A stretch of 60,000 bases of DNA from Antedon mediterranea (GCF_964355755.1 NC_092671.1:813001-873000), one strand, 5' to 3'. Counted from the stretch's first letter, positions 22,979 through 35,792 are shown. Notes: generated by a model not told the origin, from the sequence alone. Translations and numbers: made by a program.

Positions 22979-23041
22979 TGGTTCCCACTAGAACACAACG
23001 CAGCAAAGTGCTGTATTGCGTAATCACAAGTAGGAACCAAC
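22979..23041. mobile_element. Possible 63-bp miniature inverted-repeat element
   Basis: The left end TGGTTCCCACTAGAACACAA and the right end (other strand TTGGTTCCTACTTGTGA) form an imperfect inverted repeat. Related sequence (TTGGTTCTCACTTG on the other strand) occurs near 3740 and 7050. The family is unknown. Confidence 0.35.
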
Positions 23042-23535
23042 GGTGCAACAGTGCTGAAAACATCGCAGGTTTGAGTAAAACACAATTATTGGAAGAGCAT
23101 TTTCTTATGTTGTGTAGGTTACGCATCTAGTGGCAACCAATCTTTAACCAACAATAGAACTTGCACTAAGTAAAATCATTCTCTAAGCCTATCCTAAACT
23201 AGACATTTGTATGTTGATAGTATTCCCGCAGATATTTTGTTTTTTGTCTTGTATTTTAGCCCAAGCAAATACTGTATATGACACGCCATATGCGACAAAA
23301 TGTTTAAATAGAGTTGCTAGAACTCAAACTAAATCAATAAACAAGTTTTGTAATTGTCTTTTCCTATTAAAGGAGACTAATTAAAGTTCAACAACATGGC
23401 CATAATGATACAGCAAACTTTAATCTAATGTTAAAATGTTGCACTATAATATAACAGATCCTTTAATTTGTTTAACGACACAATTCAACATAGAGGGACT
23501 ACGCCTTTGGCAAGTGCATATAAATCTATACAAAC

Positions 23536-23713
23536 CTGCTATGGTTGACCTCCGTAAAATGAAATGAATCATGAAAATCTACACTTCGATAACGAAAACG
23601 ATACTTCTTAACGGAAAAAGCTGTTTGTGGAGCTTTCCATTGAATTTCAAATGAATCGTAGTTGATGGTGGACACAACGATATCCCTTGGCCACGGTAAT
23701 TTGCAATGGTCAT
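23536..23713 (-). CDS. Gene A exon: FN3-4 first half
   Basis: The exon is 178 nt, phase 1 in, phase 2 out, donor GTTTGT. It encodes DHCKLPWPRDIVVSTINYDS, FEIQWKAPQTAFSVKKYRFR and YRSVDFHDSFHFTEVNHS. IQWKAP with KKYRFRYR marks the B-C-C' strands. Confidence 0.9.
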
Positions 23714-24155
23714 CTTAAAAAGATATTTTACAATTAATGTACTTACATAAAATTAGAAAATAAAGAAAGAAGTTGAAAGAGATTAATGAGCTCACATTCC
23801 ACAATTCCACAAGGTATTCTGCACACACTCTGAAACATATGAGCGTGCAAATAGCTCCATAGCTGCATAGTTGCATCGTGACAATGTATGGTTGTTATTG
23901 TATCCAATACATTGATGCCATTGATGATGACAAATGCATCAAGTTCTTTAAAGAAGTTTTCCTTTAATACACCTGTAATGCTCTAGATCCTCTAGCACTG
24001 TTTATATGACCAATTAGGTTAAAGTCAATTGAGTAAGATGGGTTAACAATGGATAACATTCAAGTGGTGTATGATAAGTTTATGGGGAGTTATAATTTGG
24101 AAGACAAAAATTAGAGCATGCAACTCTGCAGATTAGATATAGAAAAGATACTTAC

Positions 24156-24263
24156 CTGTAACTGTTAGTGACGTGTCTTTAGTTGTAACAGGAATGACAG
24201 TGGGGCTACCAGGTACATTGCCACTTATTACACTTATGAATATAAGGTACTTTGTTTTAGGTT
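24156..24263 (-). CDS. Gene A exon: FN3-3 second half
   Basis: The exon is 108 nt, acceptor after AATTTCAG, donor GTAAGT, phase 1 both sides. It encodes PKTKYLIFISVISGNVPGSP and TVIPVTTKDTSLTV, completing the tyrosine corner LKPKTKY started in the previous exon. Confidence 0.88.
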
Positions 24264-25127
24264 CTGAAATTAAAATAGATTACAATTATTTGAAACAGCT
24301 TAAAGGTGTTCAAATCGGCTACAAAATCTATAGTTTCCCAGCTTAAAGGGTTATCTTCTGATACCCTATAAATGCATAATTATTTACTTTTTGTATGATT
24401 TTGTTAATTTCAAATTATAATGTATTGTATTGTCTATATTATGGATAGCAATAAATATTACAAACAAACAAACAAACAAACAAGGATGGTTGTTATTTTG
24501 GGATTTACAGAATTATAGAATCAATTTTGAAACTATTTCTGAATATTTTTTTTTTTTATAAAAAACTAATGTTAATCATAAATGTCACTACAATTAATAT
24601 TAAACTATATGATATATGGCATTTTAGTTTGAAATATAAACAAACTCAATATTCCTTACGCTTCATAACATAAATAAAGATAAAAAGAGAGTTTGGTAAA
24701 ATTTTGGGGAATTCCCCAAAACAAACCGGAAATAATTAAATACAATACTAAAATGCTCTGGTTGTGGCTTTTGGCTATGTATGTGATCCAGTAAAGTTTG
24801 TGGCCCTTTGAAATCAGGTCAAATGAGATGTTGTCGTAAAAGAATTGTGCTAAATCACTCAACTTTCTATATAAAACTCCTGTACAATATTGTTCAATGA
24901 GTTGCCTATGAGACAAATAGGCGTTTTTAAGGAATTATTAACCAAATGGAAACTTTAGGAGATTTTTTATGATTGAGTAACTAATGCCAATATCGCGAGA
25001 CAAATGGGTACTTTGGTGAGATTGTTAAGAAATTACTAACCAATGTTGCGAGTTGGTTGTATACATAAACAATAAGCTATATTAGACAAATTTGTGGAGG
25101 TACAGTACAGAACTCTTCCTGTGAGAC
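24264..25127. other. Intron sequence with a CAAA microsatellite
   Basis: A run of AAACAAACAAACAAAC at about 24462-24482 follows GTATTGTATTGTCTATATTA and may be the end of an old LINE. Otherwise the stretch is AT-rich and empty. Confidence 0.45.
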
Positions 25128-26436
25128 GTCCCTATTCAGTGGACACTCTATTCAGGGACAATCTATTCAGGGACACCCTATTCAGTCGACACCCTATTCA
25201 AGGGACGCTCTATTCAGGGGACACCCTATTCAAGAACACTTAAGGATACTGATTGAGAAGTAATATATGTTTTTAACACTACAACCAACCCTTTTTCAGG
25301 GGACACCCTATTCAGTGGACACCCTATTAAGGGACACTCTATTCAGGGCCCGGGACACCCTATTCAGGGGACACTCTATTCAGGGGAAATCATATTCAGG
25401 GGACACTCTATTCAGGGGACACTCTATTCAGGGGACACCCTATTCAGGGGACATCATATTCAGGGGACACTCTATTCAGGGGACACCCTATTCAGGGGAC
25501 ACCCTATTCAGGGGACACCCTATTCAGGGGACACTCTATTCAGGGGACACTTTATTCAGGGGACACCCTAATCAGGGGACACCCTATTCAGGGACACTTT
25601 ATTCAGGGGACACTTTATTCAGGGGACACTTTATTCAGGGGACACCCTATTCAGGGACACTCTATTCAGGGGACACTCTATTCAGGGGACACTCTATTCA
25701 GGGGACACTCTATTCAGGGGACACCATATTCAGGGGACATCATATTCAGGGGACACTCTATTCAGGGGACACTTTATTCAGGGGACATCCTAATCAGGGG
25801 ACACCCTATTCAGGGACACCCTATTCAGTGGACACCCTATTCAGTGGACACCCTATTTAGGGGATACCCTCTCCAGGGGAGACTCTATTCAGGGGACACC
25901 CTATTCAGGGGACACCCTATTCAAGGGACACCCTATTCAGGGGACACCATATTCAGGGGACACTCTCTTCAGGGGACACCCTATTTAGGGGATACCCTAT
26001 TCAGGGGACACCCTATTCAGGGGAAACCCTATTCAGGGGAAACCCTAATCAGGGGAAACCCTAATCAGGGGACACCCTAATCAGGGGACACCCTATTCAG
26101 GGGACACCCTATTCAGGGGACACCCTATTCAGGGGACACCCTATTCAGGGGACACTCTATTCAGGGGACACCCTAATCAGGGGACACCCTATCCAGGGGA
26201 CACCCTAATCAGGGAACACCCTATCCAGGGGAAACCCTATTCAGGGGACATCATATTCAGGGGACACTCTATTCAGGGGACACTTTATTCAGGGGACACC
26301 CTATTTAGGGGATACCCTATCCAGGGGATACACTATCCAGGGACACCCTATTCAGGGGATACTCTATTCAGGGGACACCCTATTCAGGGGATACTCTATT
26401 CAGGGGACACCCTATTCAGGGGATACTCTATTCAGG
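25128..26436. repeat. 16-bp minisatellite (about 75-80 copies)
   Basis: The unit GGGGACACCCTATTCA shows many single-base variants (ACTCT, ACTTT, ATCAT, TAATCA). A non-repeat break lies at about 25230-25295. The array ends 38 bp before the exon border at 26475. The 197-residue frame in it is a repeat artefact. Confidence 0.96.
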
Positions 26437-26474
26437 CTACACCCCTACTACTGTATAATGAGAATTATACTTAC

Positions 26475-26672
26475 TAAGCTTGTTCAACACAAATTCCTGA
26501 GTTTGTGGAGGTAGTTGATGCCTAAACAGTGTTTCTTCATTATTCTTCATTCTCACACGCAATTCAAATCCTTTGATTTCACCAACACCCACTGTTTCCC
26601 ATTTTAACGCCACCGAAGTGTTCGTTAAGTTGTAAAAATTAGGATTTTTTAAACTTAGTGGTGGAGCTGTGA
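26475..26672 (-). CDS. Gene A exon: FN3-3 first half
   Basis: The exon is 198 nt, acceptor after TTCTTTTTTAG, donor GTAAGT. It encodes TAPPLSLKNPNFYNLTNTSV, ALKWETVGVGEIKGFELRVR and QTQEFVLNKL. LKWETVGVG with GFELRVR fits the B-C-C' strands. Confidence 0.9.
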
Positions 26673-26819
26673 CTAAAAAAGAAAAAAAAACAACAAATAT
26701 ATCAAGTATAGAAATTTAACAAGACAACAGAAATTTACTTACTATATATAAGATAATGACAAAGTGAGTTACTATATAAATACTAATAAACAGAAAACTT
26801 ATATAATACATGGAGGTTG

Positions 26820-27298
26820 ATGATTATTGATTAAACGGTTGATAAATTCATCATGATTGAGATATTCATTATAAATGGATGATCAATGATTATTGATCTA
26901 CAAATGATTAATATCAAATGATCCTAGTTGATGGCCATCACTAATAATAATAGTTAAAATTATGATTGATAATTGATCAAGAATTAATAATTTATAACAA
27001 TGATTGATAATTATTGATACTTGATATTAAATAATGATTGGTAATTGATAACAATGATTGGTAATTGATAACAATGATTGATAATTGATAACAATGATTG
27101 ATAATTGATAACAAAGATTGATAATTGACAAAAATGATTGATAATTGACAAAAATGATCGATAATTGACAAATGATTGATAATTGTTGATTAAAAATAAT
27201 AATTGGTAATTGATAATTGATAACAATTATTGATAATTTATAACAATTATTGATAATTTATAACAATTATTGATAATTGATAACAATGTTTGATTATT
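26820..27298. repeat. AT-rich 20-bp repeat region (TGATTGATAATTGATAACAA)
   Basis: Variants of AATGATTGATAATTGATAAC repeat irregularly, most regularly from about 27000. The frames in it are artefacts. Confidence 0.85.
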
Positions 27299-28772
27299 AA
27301 GGATAATACAATTAGCTTAACCTTTCCATTTACCTTTTTTAAAAACCAACATAAAATATAAAACCTTTTAACAACAACAGAGGTAACCTATCATAAAGTG
27401 ATACTGAACAAACTTTGAGGGTTATGACCTAACGAATACATTGAAAAGCTGTCAAATATTGTGAGATCAGCATACAGCTGGCAGGAAGCCACCCCTAATG
27501 CTCCAAGCAATTGGCAGTTGGACAACTGACTCTAAACATTATACAATCACACTATAACTTGTTGGTAGGCTTACATTGTGTATTAAGTCTAGTGAAAACA
27601 CTCTGACACACTTGTCAACATTACATGGATGCATACTTCCATTCAGAGGTGTTACTATCTCAAAACACAGCAATATCATAGCTATTGTGTTTTTTTTTCA
27701 TCTCTTATTATATTGTGACTGGTCCTTAAGTTTAAGGTTATGTAAGATGTATGTTGAAAATACATTAGACAAAGTTGTGAAATACATTGCCAGAATTAGT
27801 CAATCGTTACTTAACATGTGCACAATGGAATTGTGATTTATGGTTTTTACAATCATCATCTCATGTAATTTCACTAAAAACAAACTTTAAAAGCAGTATT
27901 TTGCCAGATTTAGACAAAAACACAATAGTACGATTGCAGTCTGGTTGTTGTCGCATTCTACGCTCTACAATGGGCTAGATCACTGGTATCGTTTGAAGAA
28001 CATCGGAAATTAAATGGATAGAATGTGTGAATCACCCTTCCTGGATAAATGCATTAAAACCAACATCAATGTAAAGACATATATAATAGCCATGTGCACA
28101 AGGTAATTTCCAAACAATTGTCGAAATCAAATGGTAGTTGGTTGGGTAAACTATCGGCCCTCAACCATGGCTTTCAGCCAGAATAAAATTGTAAGATTTA
28201 AAAGCGTAATTAGCATAACGTTGTGTTTGTAATTATTACAACTTGTTTATTCAATGTTCCTCTGCTCAACACCCCCACACAGCTGTGGCAGCTAACTCCA
28301 TCATATAACAATAACAGATCATTAGCTTACTACAAGATGGATTCCTTTAATATTCAATACATATTGTCAGGTTAGCAAATTCCCGGCGATGCTTGTAGCA
28401 CAACCACTAAAATACTGATATACTGCAAACCTGACTAATAGAAATGAATCGCCATGCAAACCTTTAAACAATATTATTGCCAAATAAAATGGTTTAAAAT
28501 TGTATGAAACGATACTCTTTCATGTTAAAAAATTAAGTAAGTAATTGAGGGCACTATGTCGACAAGCCAACAAAAGTGATGATGATGATGAGATATATTT
28601 TGCATTGTTAACAAAGTACATTAAAAGGTACAATAAAAAACGAGGAAAGGGATCTTTTTTTGGACTACTCTTTTGAAGTATAATCTAAATTATGACTTGG
28701 TTAAACTTGTTCTGTACTGACTGACCATAAACCAAATGAACCAGAAAATGTGATCTAAAATAATCTACTTAC
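27299..28772. other. Intron sequence, nothing recognised
   Basis: AT-rich with two overlapping frames at 27576-27978 that show no domain. It is treated as intron between FN3-3 and FN3-2 of gene A. Confidence 0.5.
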
Positions 28773-29066
28773 GGTTGTCTAAAGTCATGCATTGAATCCA
28801 GTCCGAGAAAACTCCGAAGCCAATTTTTGTGGCTGCAGCCATTCGTATTTGGTACTCTGTGTCGGGTTGCAGGTTTGTAATAGTTGCAAACAGTTGCGTT
28901 CCGTTAACAATAATTTCTTTCATTTCCTTTGTTGCTGTACTTTTGTAAACAATCTTGTAATTGGTCACAATACCGTTGCGTTGGTTTTTTACGAGATGTT
29001 TCCACGATACATCGATGTTTAACGGATATGAACTTTGCAGTTGAAAATCTGGATATCTTGATGGTA
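28773..29066 (-). CDS. Gene A exon: complete FN3-2
   Basis: The exon is 294 nt, phase 1 both sides, acceptor after TTCTCTCTAG, donor GTAAGT. It encodes SRYPDFQLQSSYPLNIDVSW, NGIVTNYKIVYKS, LQPDTEYQIRMAAATKIGFG and FSDWIQCMTLDN. This is a complete FN3 domain with Trp and the tyrosine corner. Confidence 0.95.
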
Positions 29067-29691
29067 CTAGAGAGAAGATTATACAGACAAGATTTGTGTA
29101 CAACAATTCAAAACTTTGATATTTAATATAAAATCGCTCACTGGCTTATGGGGACACCAGAGCTTACAAGGCACAAAGGAAAGAACAGGCATTAAAAAAT
29201 GTCAAAAAAGGATAATGCCAGAGTTCTTCAACGTTGGATGGCCACTTGTTTAAACCAGTGGGCCTTAGGCCTCTACGTTAACCAAAGGGATGGCACTGTA
29301 TATAACAAAATAAATGTTAATTTAATAGCTGTAGTAGGCCTACTGCAGTGCTTACAAATGTATTATTAATTTAACTCAATTTAATGCAACAATGTTTGTA
29401 TTATCTTGTTGTAGTTAGTAGTATCATCTTGATCATGATAATGGTTTTAAGTTGCGAGTCTGGGATGTAACAGAACTCTGGGCTTGCCCTTAATCTGAGC
29501 CAGATGTGTGGCCTACACTGGAACTCTGGATGTGTACACTGGAAGTCCCAGTATCTGAGAAGACACCAGAATTATGGTCGAATAGTGTTTTTGACTAGGA
29601 CAAATATTATGGTATTGTTTGGGTCCTTAGATTTGATCTTTGACAATCAAATGAGTCAATTTGATGAGAAATCAAATTAACCTATAATTAC

Positions 29692-29856
29692 CTGCTTCTT
29701 CAGTCACCATGTAACTTTTATCCGACGTGAAACTTGCATATTCCTCTGTGAACGCCACCATATAGATAGAATAGTTGGTGTAAGGCTTCAAATTATCTAT
29801 TAACATTGTGTGTTCTGATTTCTTTACAACTTCTTGTCTTTTGGAATCCTCATCTC
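29692..29856 (-). CDS. Gene A exon: FN3-1 second half
   Basis: The exon is 165 nt, phase 1 both sides. It encodes EDSKRQEVVKKSEHTMLIDN, LKPYTNYSIYMVAFTEEYAS and FTSDKSYMVTEEA, the D to G strands of the first FN3 domain. Confidence 0.92.
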
Positions 29857-30011
29857 CTGAAATAAATCATGTAATTGAATTAGAATCGATCAGAAACTAA
29901 TGAGTTAAAATCAAAATTGTGATGCGTTTGATGAATAGGCAAACTGCCTTAAAATACTGTGACTGAATACCATTCTCATCATCAGAATCCATCAATATAA
30001 AGTATTGAATA

Positions 30012-30685
30012 GTTCACAAAAAGCATGGGAAAGTCCACATAAAGCATGGGAAGTCCACATAAAGCATGGGAAGTCCACATAAAGCATGGGAAGTCCACAT
30101 AAAGCATGGGAAGTCCACATAAAGCATTTTATGGTCCAAATAGCATATTATAGTCCACATGAAGCATGGGAAGTCCAAATAAAGCATGGGAAGTCCAAAT
30201 AAAGCATGGGAAGTCCAAATAAAGCATGGGGTAGTCCACATAAAGCATGGGGTAGTCCACATAAAGCATGGGATAGTCCACATAAAGCATGGGATAGTCC
30301 ACATAAAGCATGGGATAGTCCACATAAAGCATGGGAAGTCAACATAAAGCATGGGAAGTCAACATAAAGCATGGGAAGTCCACATAAAGCATGGGAAGTC
30401 CACATAAAGCATGGGATAGTCCACATAAAGCATGGGAAGTCCACATAAAGCATGGGAAGTCCACATAAAACATGGGAAGTCCACATAAAGCATGGGAAGT
30501 CCACATAAAGCATGGGAAGTCCACATAAAGCATGGGAAGTCCACATAAAGCATGGGAAGTCCACATAAAGCATGGGAAGTCCAAATAAAGCATGGGGTAG
30601 TTCACATAAAGCATGGGATAGTCCAAATAAAGCATGGGATAGTCCACATAAAGCATTAGATAGTCCACATAAAGCATGGGGTAGT
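30012..30685. repeat. 20-bp minisatellite (about 33 copies)
   Basis: The unit AAGCATGGGAAGTCCACATA has variants GGGATAGTCC, GGGGTAGTCC and AGTCCAAAT. It lies 45 bp from the FN3-1 exon, on the donor side. Confidence 0.96.
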
Positions 30686-30730
30686 TGCATATCTCTATAG
30701 TCATCAAACAAACATAATTATGATAATTAC

Positions 30731-30865
30731 CATCAGCTTGTTGTATATAAATAGTGGTAGCGATGATGCTGTCTTCGGGATCATCTAACCACATAACCAT
30801 AATATGAGTTGATGAGGTAGAAACTGTATTTATCTGATATGGTGACTGTGGCCTATTTTTAGGAT
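30731..30865 (-). CDS. Gene A exon: FN3-1 first half
   Basis: The exon is 135 nt, acceptor after TTTTTGCAG, donor GTAATT. It encodes PKNRPQSPYQINTVSTSSTH, IMVMWLDDPEDSIIATTIYI and QQADG, with the B-strand, the Trp and C' strand of FN3-1. It is squeezed between two minisatellites. Confidence 0.9.
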
Positions 30866-30900
30866 CTGCAAAAAAAAATAAAAAGATACATAATTCACAA

Positions 30901-31460
30901 ATCTACCATACAGACCTGGCCCTCCTTATCACCCAAAACAATCTACCATACAGACCTGGCCCTCCTTATCACCCAAAACAATCTACCATACAGACCTGGC
31001 CCTCCTTATCACCCAAAACAATCTACCATACAGACCTGGCCCTCCTTATCACCCAAAACAATCTACCATACAGACCTGGCCCTCCTTATCACCCAAAACA
31101 ATCTACCATACAGACCTGGCCCTCCTTATCACCCAAAACAATCTACCATACAGACCTGGCCCTCCTTATCACCCAAAACAATCTACTATACAGACCTGGC
31201 CCTCCTTATCACACAAAACAATCTACCATACAGACCTGGCCCTCCTTATCACCCAAAACAATCTACCATACAGACCTGGCCCTCCTTATCACCCAAAACA
31301 ATCTACCATACAGACCTGGCCCTCCTTATCACCCAAAACAATCTACCATACAGACCTGGCCCTCCTTATCACCCAAAACAATCTACCATACAGACCTGGC
31401 CCTCCTTATCATCCAAAACAATCTACCATACAGACCTGGCAATCCTTATCACCCAAAACA
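30901..31460. repeat. 40-bp minisatellite, 14 copies
   Basis: The unit has ATCTACCATACAGACCTGGC and CCTCCTTATCACCCAAAACA. Copies are nearly identical, so expansion looks recent. It begins about 35 bp from the acceptor side of the FN3-1 exon. Confidence 0.98.
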
Positions 31461-31542
31461 ACAAGAAGACTGGGTTTGGTAAATAATGGGTAAAATTATT
31501 TTACTTTATGATTAAAGACTGGGAAAAGTCTATGGTACCTAC

Positions 31543-31688
31543 TTAAGCTCTGTCTACACTATCACACTTTATGTGATGTGCCCATATATGGACATGATGA
31601 ATACTACCATATTTGAGCATATCACCACCATATTTGGGCACATCACACTTTTTTTGTTAATCTATTTGATAGTATAGACAGAGCTTTA
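31543..31688. mobile_element. ~150-bp MITE family, copy 2
   Basis: It begins TTAAGCTCTGTCTACACTAT and ends ATAGACAGAGCTTTA. The interior has CCCATATATGGACATGATGA and GGGCACATCACAC. It lies about 40 bp from the Ig4 exon. Confidence 0.85.
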
Positions 31689-31727
31689 CAACTAAAAAAT
31701 TCATTCTATATGTAAATATTTGCTTAC

Positions 31728-31991
31728 CTCCAATTACTACGAGTTTTGCACTCTTTTGAACAGAGCCAGCATCATTGCTTGCTAGACACTGATATATCCC
31801 TGCATTTTCAAACTCCAAATGATACAAAACAAGGTCATTCGCTTCTGGAGACTTTTGTATTTCCAAGATCTGACCATCTTTAATCCAAGTGATGGTTGTT
31901 GATGAGTCGCCTTGTACCACACAATAAAATCGTTGTGTCACCCACCTCTTCATTGATGCATTCAAAGGAGCAGTCTTGATAAGTGGTAAAG
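31728..31991 (-). CDS. Gene A exon: complete Ig4
   Basis: The exon is 264 nt, phase 1 both sides, donor GTAAGC. It encodes LPLIKTAPLNASMKRWVTQR, FYCVVQGDSSTTITWIKDG, LYHLEFENAGIYQCLASNDA and KSAKLVVIG. All Ig landmarks (Cys, Trp, NAGIYQC) are present. NASM is a potential N-glycosylation site. Confidence 0.95.
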
Positions 31992-32028
31992 CTATAAAAA
32001 AAAAAAAATCAAAAGTGCAAGAAAAAAA

Positions 32029-32182
32029 TTGTCTATCAAATTAGTTTGACCAAAAAGTGTGATGTGCCCAAATATGGTAGTGATATTCCCAAACATGTTA
32101 GTGATATGACATCATCATTTCCATATATGGGCACATCACATTTTTTTTCACATAAAGTTTGATAGTATAGACATGGTTTAAG
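32029..32182. mobile_element. ~150-bp MITE family, copy 3
   Basis: The ends are degraded (TGTCTATCAAATTAG and GATAGTATAGACATGG), but the interior GTGATGTGCCCAAATATGG and ATATATGGGCACATCACA are conserved. Confidence 0.78.
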
Positions 32183-32332
32183 AATCTGATTATGTTAAGA
32201 GTTATGTTTTTACATTTCACCTGATGAGTGTGTTTAGCCCTGCTAGCATACAAAACAATTTTGTTGTGTAATAAATACTATGAAGTAACCAAGTTTTAAT
32301 ATTATTACCGGTATTTGTAATATATATCTACC

Positions 32333-33864
32333 AATGGTATCGAGCACTGTAACAAGACCATCTAGTTATCTCCTACTCTTAATGGTATGAAGCACTGTAA
32401 CAAGACCATCTAGTTATCTCCTACTCTCAATGGTATGAAGCACTGTAACAAGACCATCTAGTTATCTCCTACTCTTAATGGTATGGAGTACTGTAACAAG
32501 ACCATCTAGTTATCTTTTACTCTTAATGGTATGGAGCACTGTAACAAGACCATCTAGTTATCTCCTACTCTAATGGTATGGAGCACTGTAACAAGACCAT
32601 CTAGTTATCTCCTACTCTTAATGGTATGGAGCACTGTAACAAGACCATCTAGTTATCTCCTACTCTTAATGGTATGGAGCACTGTAACAAGACCATCTAG
32701 TTATCTCCTACTCTAATGGTATCGAGCACTGTAACAAGACAATCTAGTTATCTCCTACTCTTAATGGTATGGAGCACTGTAACAAGACCATCTAGTTATC
32801 TCCTACTCTTAATGGTATGGAGCACTGTAACAAGACCATCTAGTTATCTCCTACTCTTAATGGTATGAAGCACTGTAACAAGACCATCTAGTTATCTCCT
32901 ACTCTTAATGGTATGGAGCACTGTAACAAGACCATCTAGTTATCTCCTACTCTTAATGGTATGAAGCACTGTAACAAGACCATCTAGTTATCTCCTACTC
33001 TTAATGGTGTGGAGCACTGTAACAAGACCATCTAGTTATCTCCTACTCTTAATGGTATGGAGCACTGTAACAAGACCATCTAGTTATCTCCTACTCTAAT
33101 GGTATCGAGCACTGTAACAAGACCATCTAGTTATCTCCTACTCTAATGGTATCGAGCACTGTAACAAGACCATCTAGTTATCTCCTACTCTAATGGTATG
33201 AAGCACTGTACCAAGACCATCTAGTTATCTCCTACTCTTAATGGTATGAAGCACTGTACCAAGACCATCTAGTTATCTCCTACTCTTAATGGTATGGAGC
33301 ACTGTAACAAGACCATCTAGTTATCTCCTACTCTTAATGGTGTGGAGCACTGTAACAAGACCATCTAGTTATCTCCTACTCTTAATGGTATGAAGCACTG
33401 TAACAAGACCATCTAGTTATCTCCTACTCTTAATGGTATGGAGCACTGTAACAAGACCATCTAGTTATCTCCTACTCTTAATGGTGTGGAGCACTGTAAC
33501 AAGACCATCTAGTTATCTCCTACTCTTAATGGTATGGAGCACTGTAACAAGACCATCTAGTTATCTCCTACTCTTAATGGTATGGAGCACTGTAACAAGA
33601 CCATCTAGTTATCTCCTACTCTTAATGGTGTGGAGCACTGTAACAAGACCATCTAGTTATCTCCTACTCTTAATGGTATGGAGCACTGTAACAAGACCAT
33701 CTAGTTATCTCCTACTCTTAATGGTATGGAGCACTGTAACAAGACCATCTAGTTATCTCCTACTCTTAATGGTATCGAGCACTGTAACAAGACCATCTAG
33801 TTATCTCCTACTCTTAATGGTATGGAGCACTGTAACAAGACCATCTAGTTATCTCCTACTCTTA
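32333..33864. repeat. 48-bp minisatellite (about 32 copies)
   Basis: The unit contains AATGGTATGGAGCACTGTAA and CAAGACCATCTAGTTATCTC. Variants include ATCGAGC, ATGAAGC, GTGTGGA and a missing T in CTCTAATGG. Because 48 is a multiple of three, a 157-residue frame (33433-33906) appears; it is not a gene. Confidence 0.98.
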
Positions 33865-34026
33865 TGCAAGAACCTACAGTATATACAGTATATTCTTTCA
33901 TTTTAGTAATTGCTAACTAAATAATATTTGATGAACCTTGCTAAAGTATCTTATAGATAACCAAAATATATACTTAGGCAAATTGCCAAGAATTATAATC
34001 AAACGCAAATAAATCCACTCTCCTTC

Positions 34027-34660
34027 TTAAAGACACCTTCCCTACAATTTGTGACGTTTTGTAAAAATAATACATATATATTACTTTAAAAACATTAAAC
34101 CAGGTCATTCCTTGTCTTAAATGTACGTTTTATGGTAAATTATGATAAAAAGTGAGAAAAAATGCACTAACTAAGTAGCTCGTGGCGACTGACCTCTCGT
34201 GGTCGGTCTTTAGGCCTAGCCTAGCTAGGCTTAGTATTGTAGGCCTAGCTAGTAAACATCGGTAACGTACGAACATTGTACGCTAGCTATAGGCCTAGCC
34301 TTACGTTGTATAGTTGCTGCATTAATTGTCTTTCTATTTTTGCCAGACTCCGTTGATACAAATTGGGGAAAACTCGGTATTTTCGCTGAAAAGTTAGTTG
34401 TCTTCCATTTGTTTTGGCCTCATGATCGATCGAAAAGTGGGTGAATTACAGAAGAAAAACAGAAATATCAATCCGCGCGCAATGCATTTTGGGATTTATA
34501 GCGGGTGGCTATAATTATTAGAATCGACTTATTTTTCACATTTTTAACCATTTAAAGACAAAAAAAGTTATCGCAATAGGACCATATAGTATTATTTTTA
34601 CATTAAATATAGTTTGTGATCTTAAAATAGATCTAAAAAACGTAGGGAAGGTGTCTTTAA
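34027..34660. mobile_element. 634-bp TTAA-flanked MITE, copy 2 (inverted)
   Basis: Both ends read inward as TTAAAGACACCTTCCCTAC, a perfect 19-bp inverted repeat that includes TTAA. The body matches 11579-12211 in reverse orientation. The near-intact ends suggest a relatively recent insertion. Confidence 0.88.
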
Positions 34661-35792
34661 ACATAAAATACACAAGATGCTCTACACACAATAGGCCTAC
34701 AAAGTCTTAAACAACTTGAAGTCTTTATGAACGGAGTTCTGACTGGATTTGAGCCCTGGGATCGATAGCCAGTAGCATCTTAAAATGAACATTTAAGACT
34801 TGCAACTGTACCGGTTATGAAAATATTGTAATTCATTTAAGAACAATAGTTTACCAACTAAGTTTAGTTATAACTTACATTATTAAGTATGAACTAATTG
34901 AATATGATTATGTTAAAGACAATACAATACTGTTTTGTTTACATTTGATTTCACAGCCAAAAAAATTAACATACAATTTTTATAATGAAATTTTTTTTTA
35001 ATATAGGCCAGGTTAACAGAGATAGGAAGTTCTTGACAATTTCTAGAAAGCTATAAAATAGCACATAAAAAAATAGGAAAACACACATTAATTATGTTGT
35101 ATAGAATGAAAGGAAATAGTAAAAACATTTATGTTTAAAAACCTCAAACTAACTATAACACAATGCCAACAAATACAAAATGGTGGTATATTGTTGATAC
35201 ACAACACAATGTAAACCACACTGCATAATACTAGCAAGCTTCATTTTGTAACAAAACACTATATTAATTTAATCCAATGTTAGGTGGACAAGTCAGTGAG
35301 GCCACAGAGGATATATTATTTATCACAGTTTAGCATTTTATTATTCTCATTTATTACATCTAGTGAGCTCACTCCCCCTGCTGTTAAAAAAGAGCTGTTT
35401 AATAATTTTACCCATGGTTACAGTGCGATGGATTCTAGTGTTTGACACTGTGAAAACATGACCTATATGGGTAGAATTATCCAATAGGATTCAATGTATG
35501 ATATCTCAACCTCACCTCCTTGAGATGCTTTTTCTATAAACCTGTCAATGTAGAGTATGCATACAAGATAGATGTTTATTTTGTACATCTTTACAACAAT
35601 ACAATGAAATAATCACAAACACATTGAATCTATGAGGCTTACTGGATAATTTGTCATTATGTACTTGAGATATTAATACAGTTAGCTTTCAGAGCCTTCA
35701 CACAAAATGTGTATGTCACAGGTTCCCAATGTTTATTAATGACAAAACATTTTGCTTCAGCACATCCTAACAAAACAAAATAATGCACTTAC
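34661..35792. other. Intron sequence, nothing recognised
   Basis: AT-rich gene A intron between Ig3 and Ig4 exons; no additional exon or repeat. Confidence 0.5.

Noticed and set aside
25267-26080. Long frames over the 16-bp minisatellite
   Set aside because: Pure repeat translation (GTPYSGDTLFR-like); located in an intron of gene A between two proven exons.
30012-30800. Several overlapping frames rich in MLYVDFPCFMWT
   Set aside because: By-products of the 20-bp repeat, although the right end overlaps the real FN3-1 exon at 30731-30865.
30901-31460. CRISPR-like regular array
   Set aside because: The 40-bp units are contiguous with no unique spacers, and the genome is eukaryotic; it is an ordinary minisatellite. 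The same holds for the other arrays.
33433-33906. 157-residue frame of MVWSTVTRPSSYLLLL units
   Set aside because: It is the 48-bp minisatellite read in one frame; it ends as soon as the array ends.
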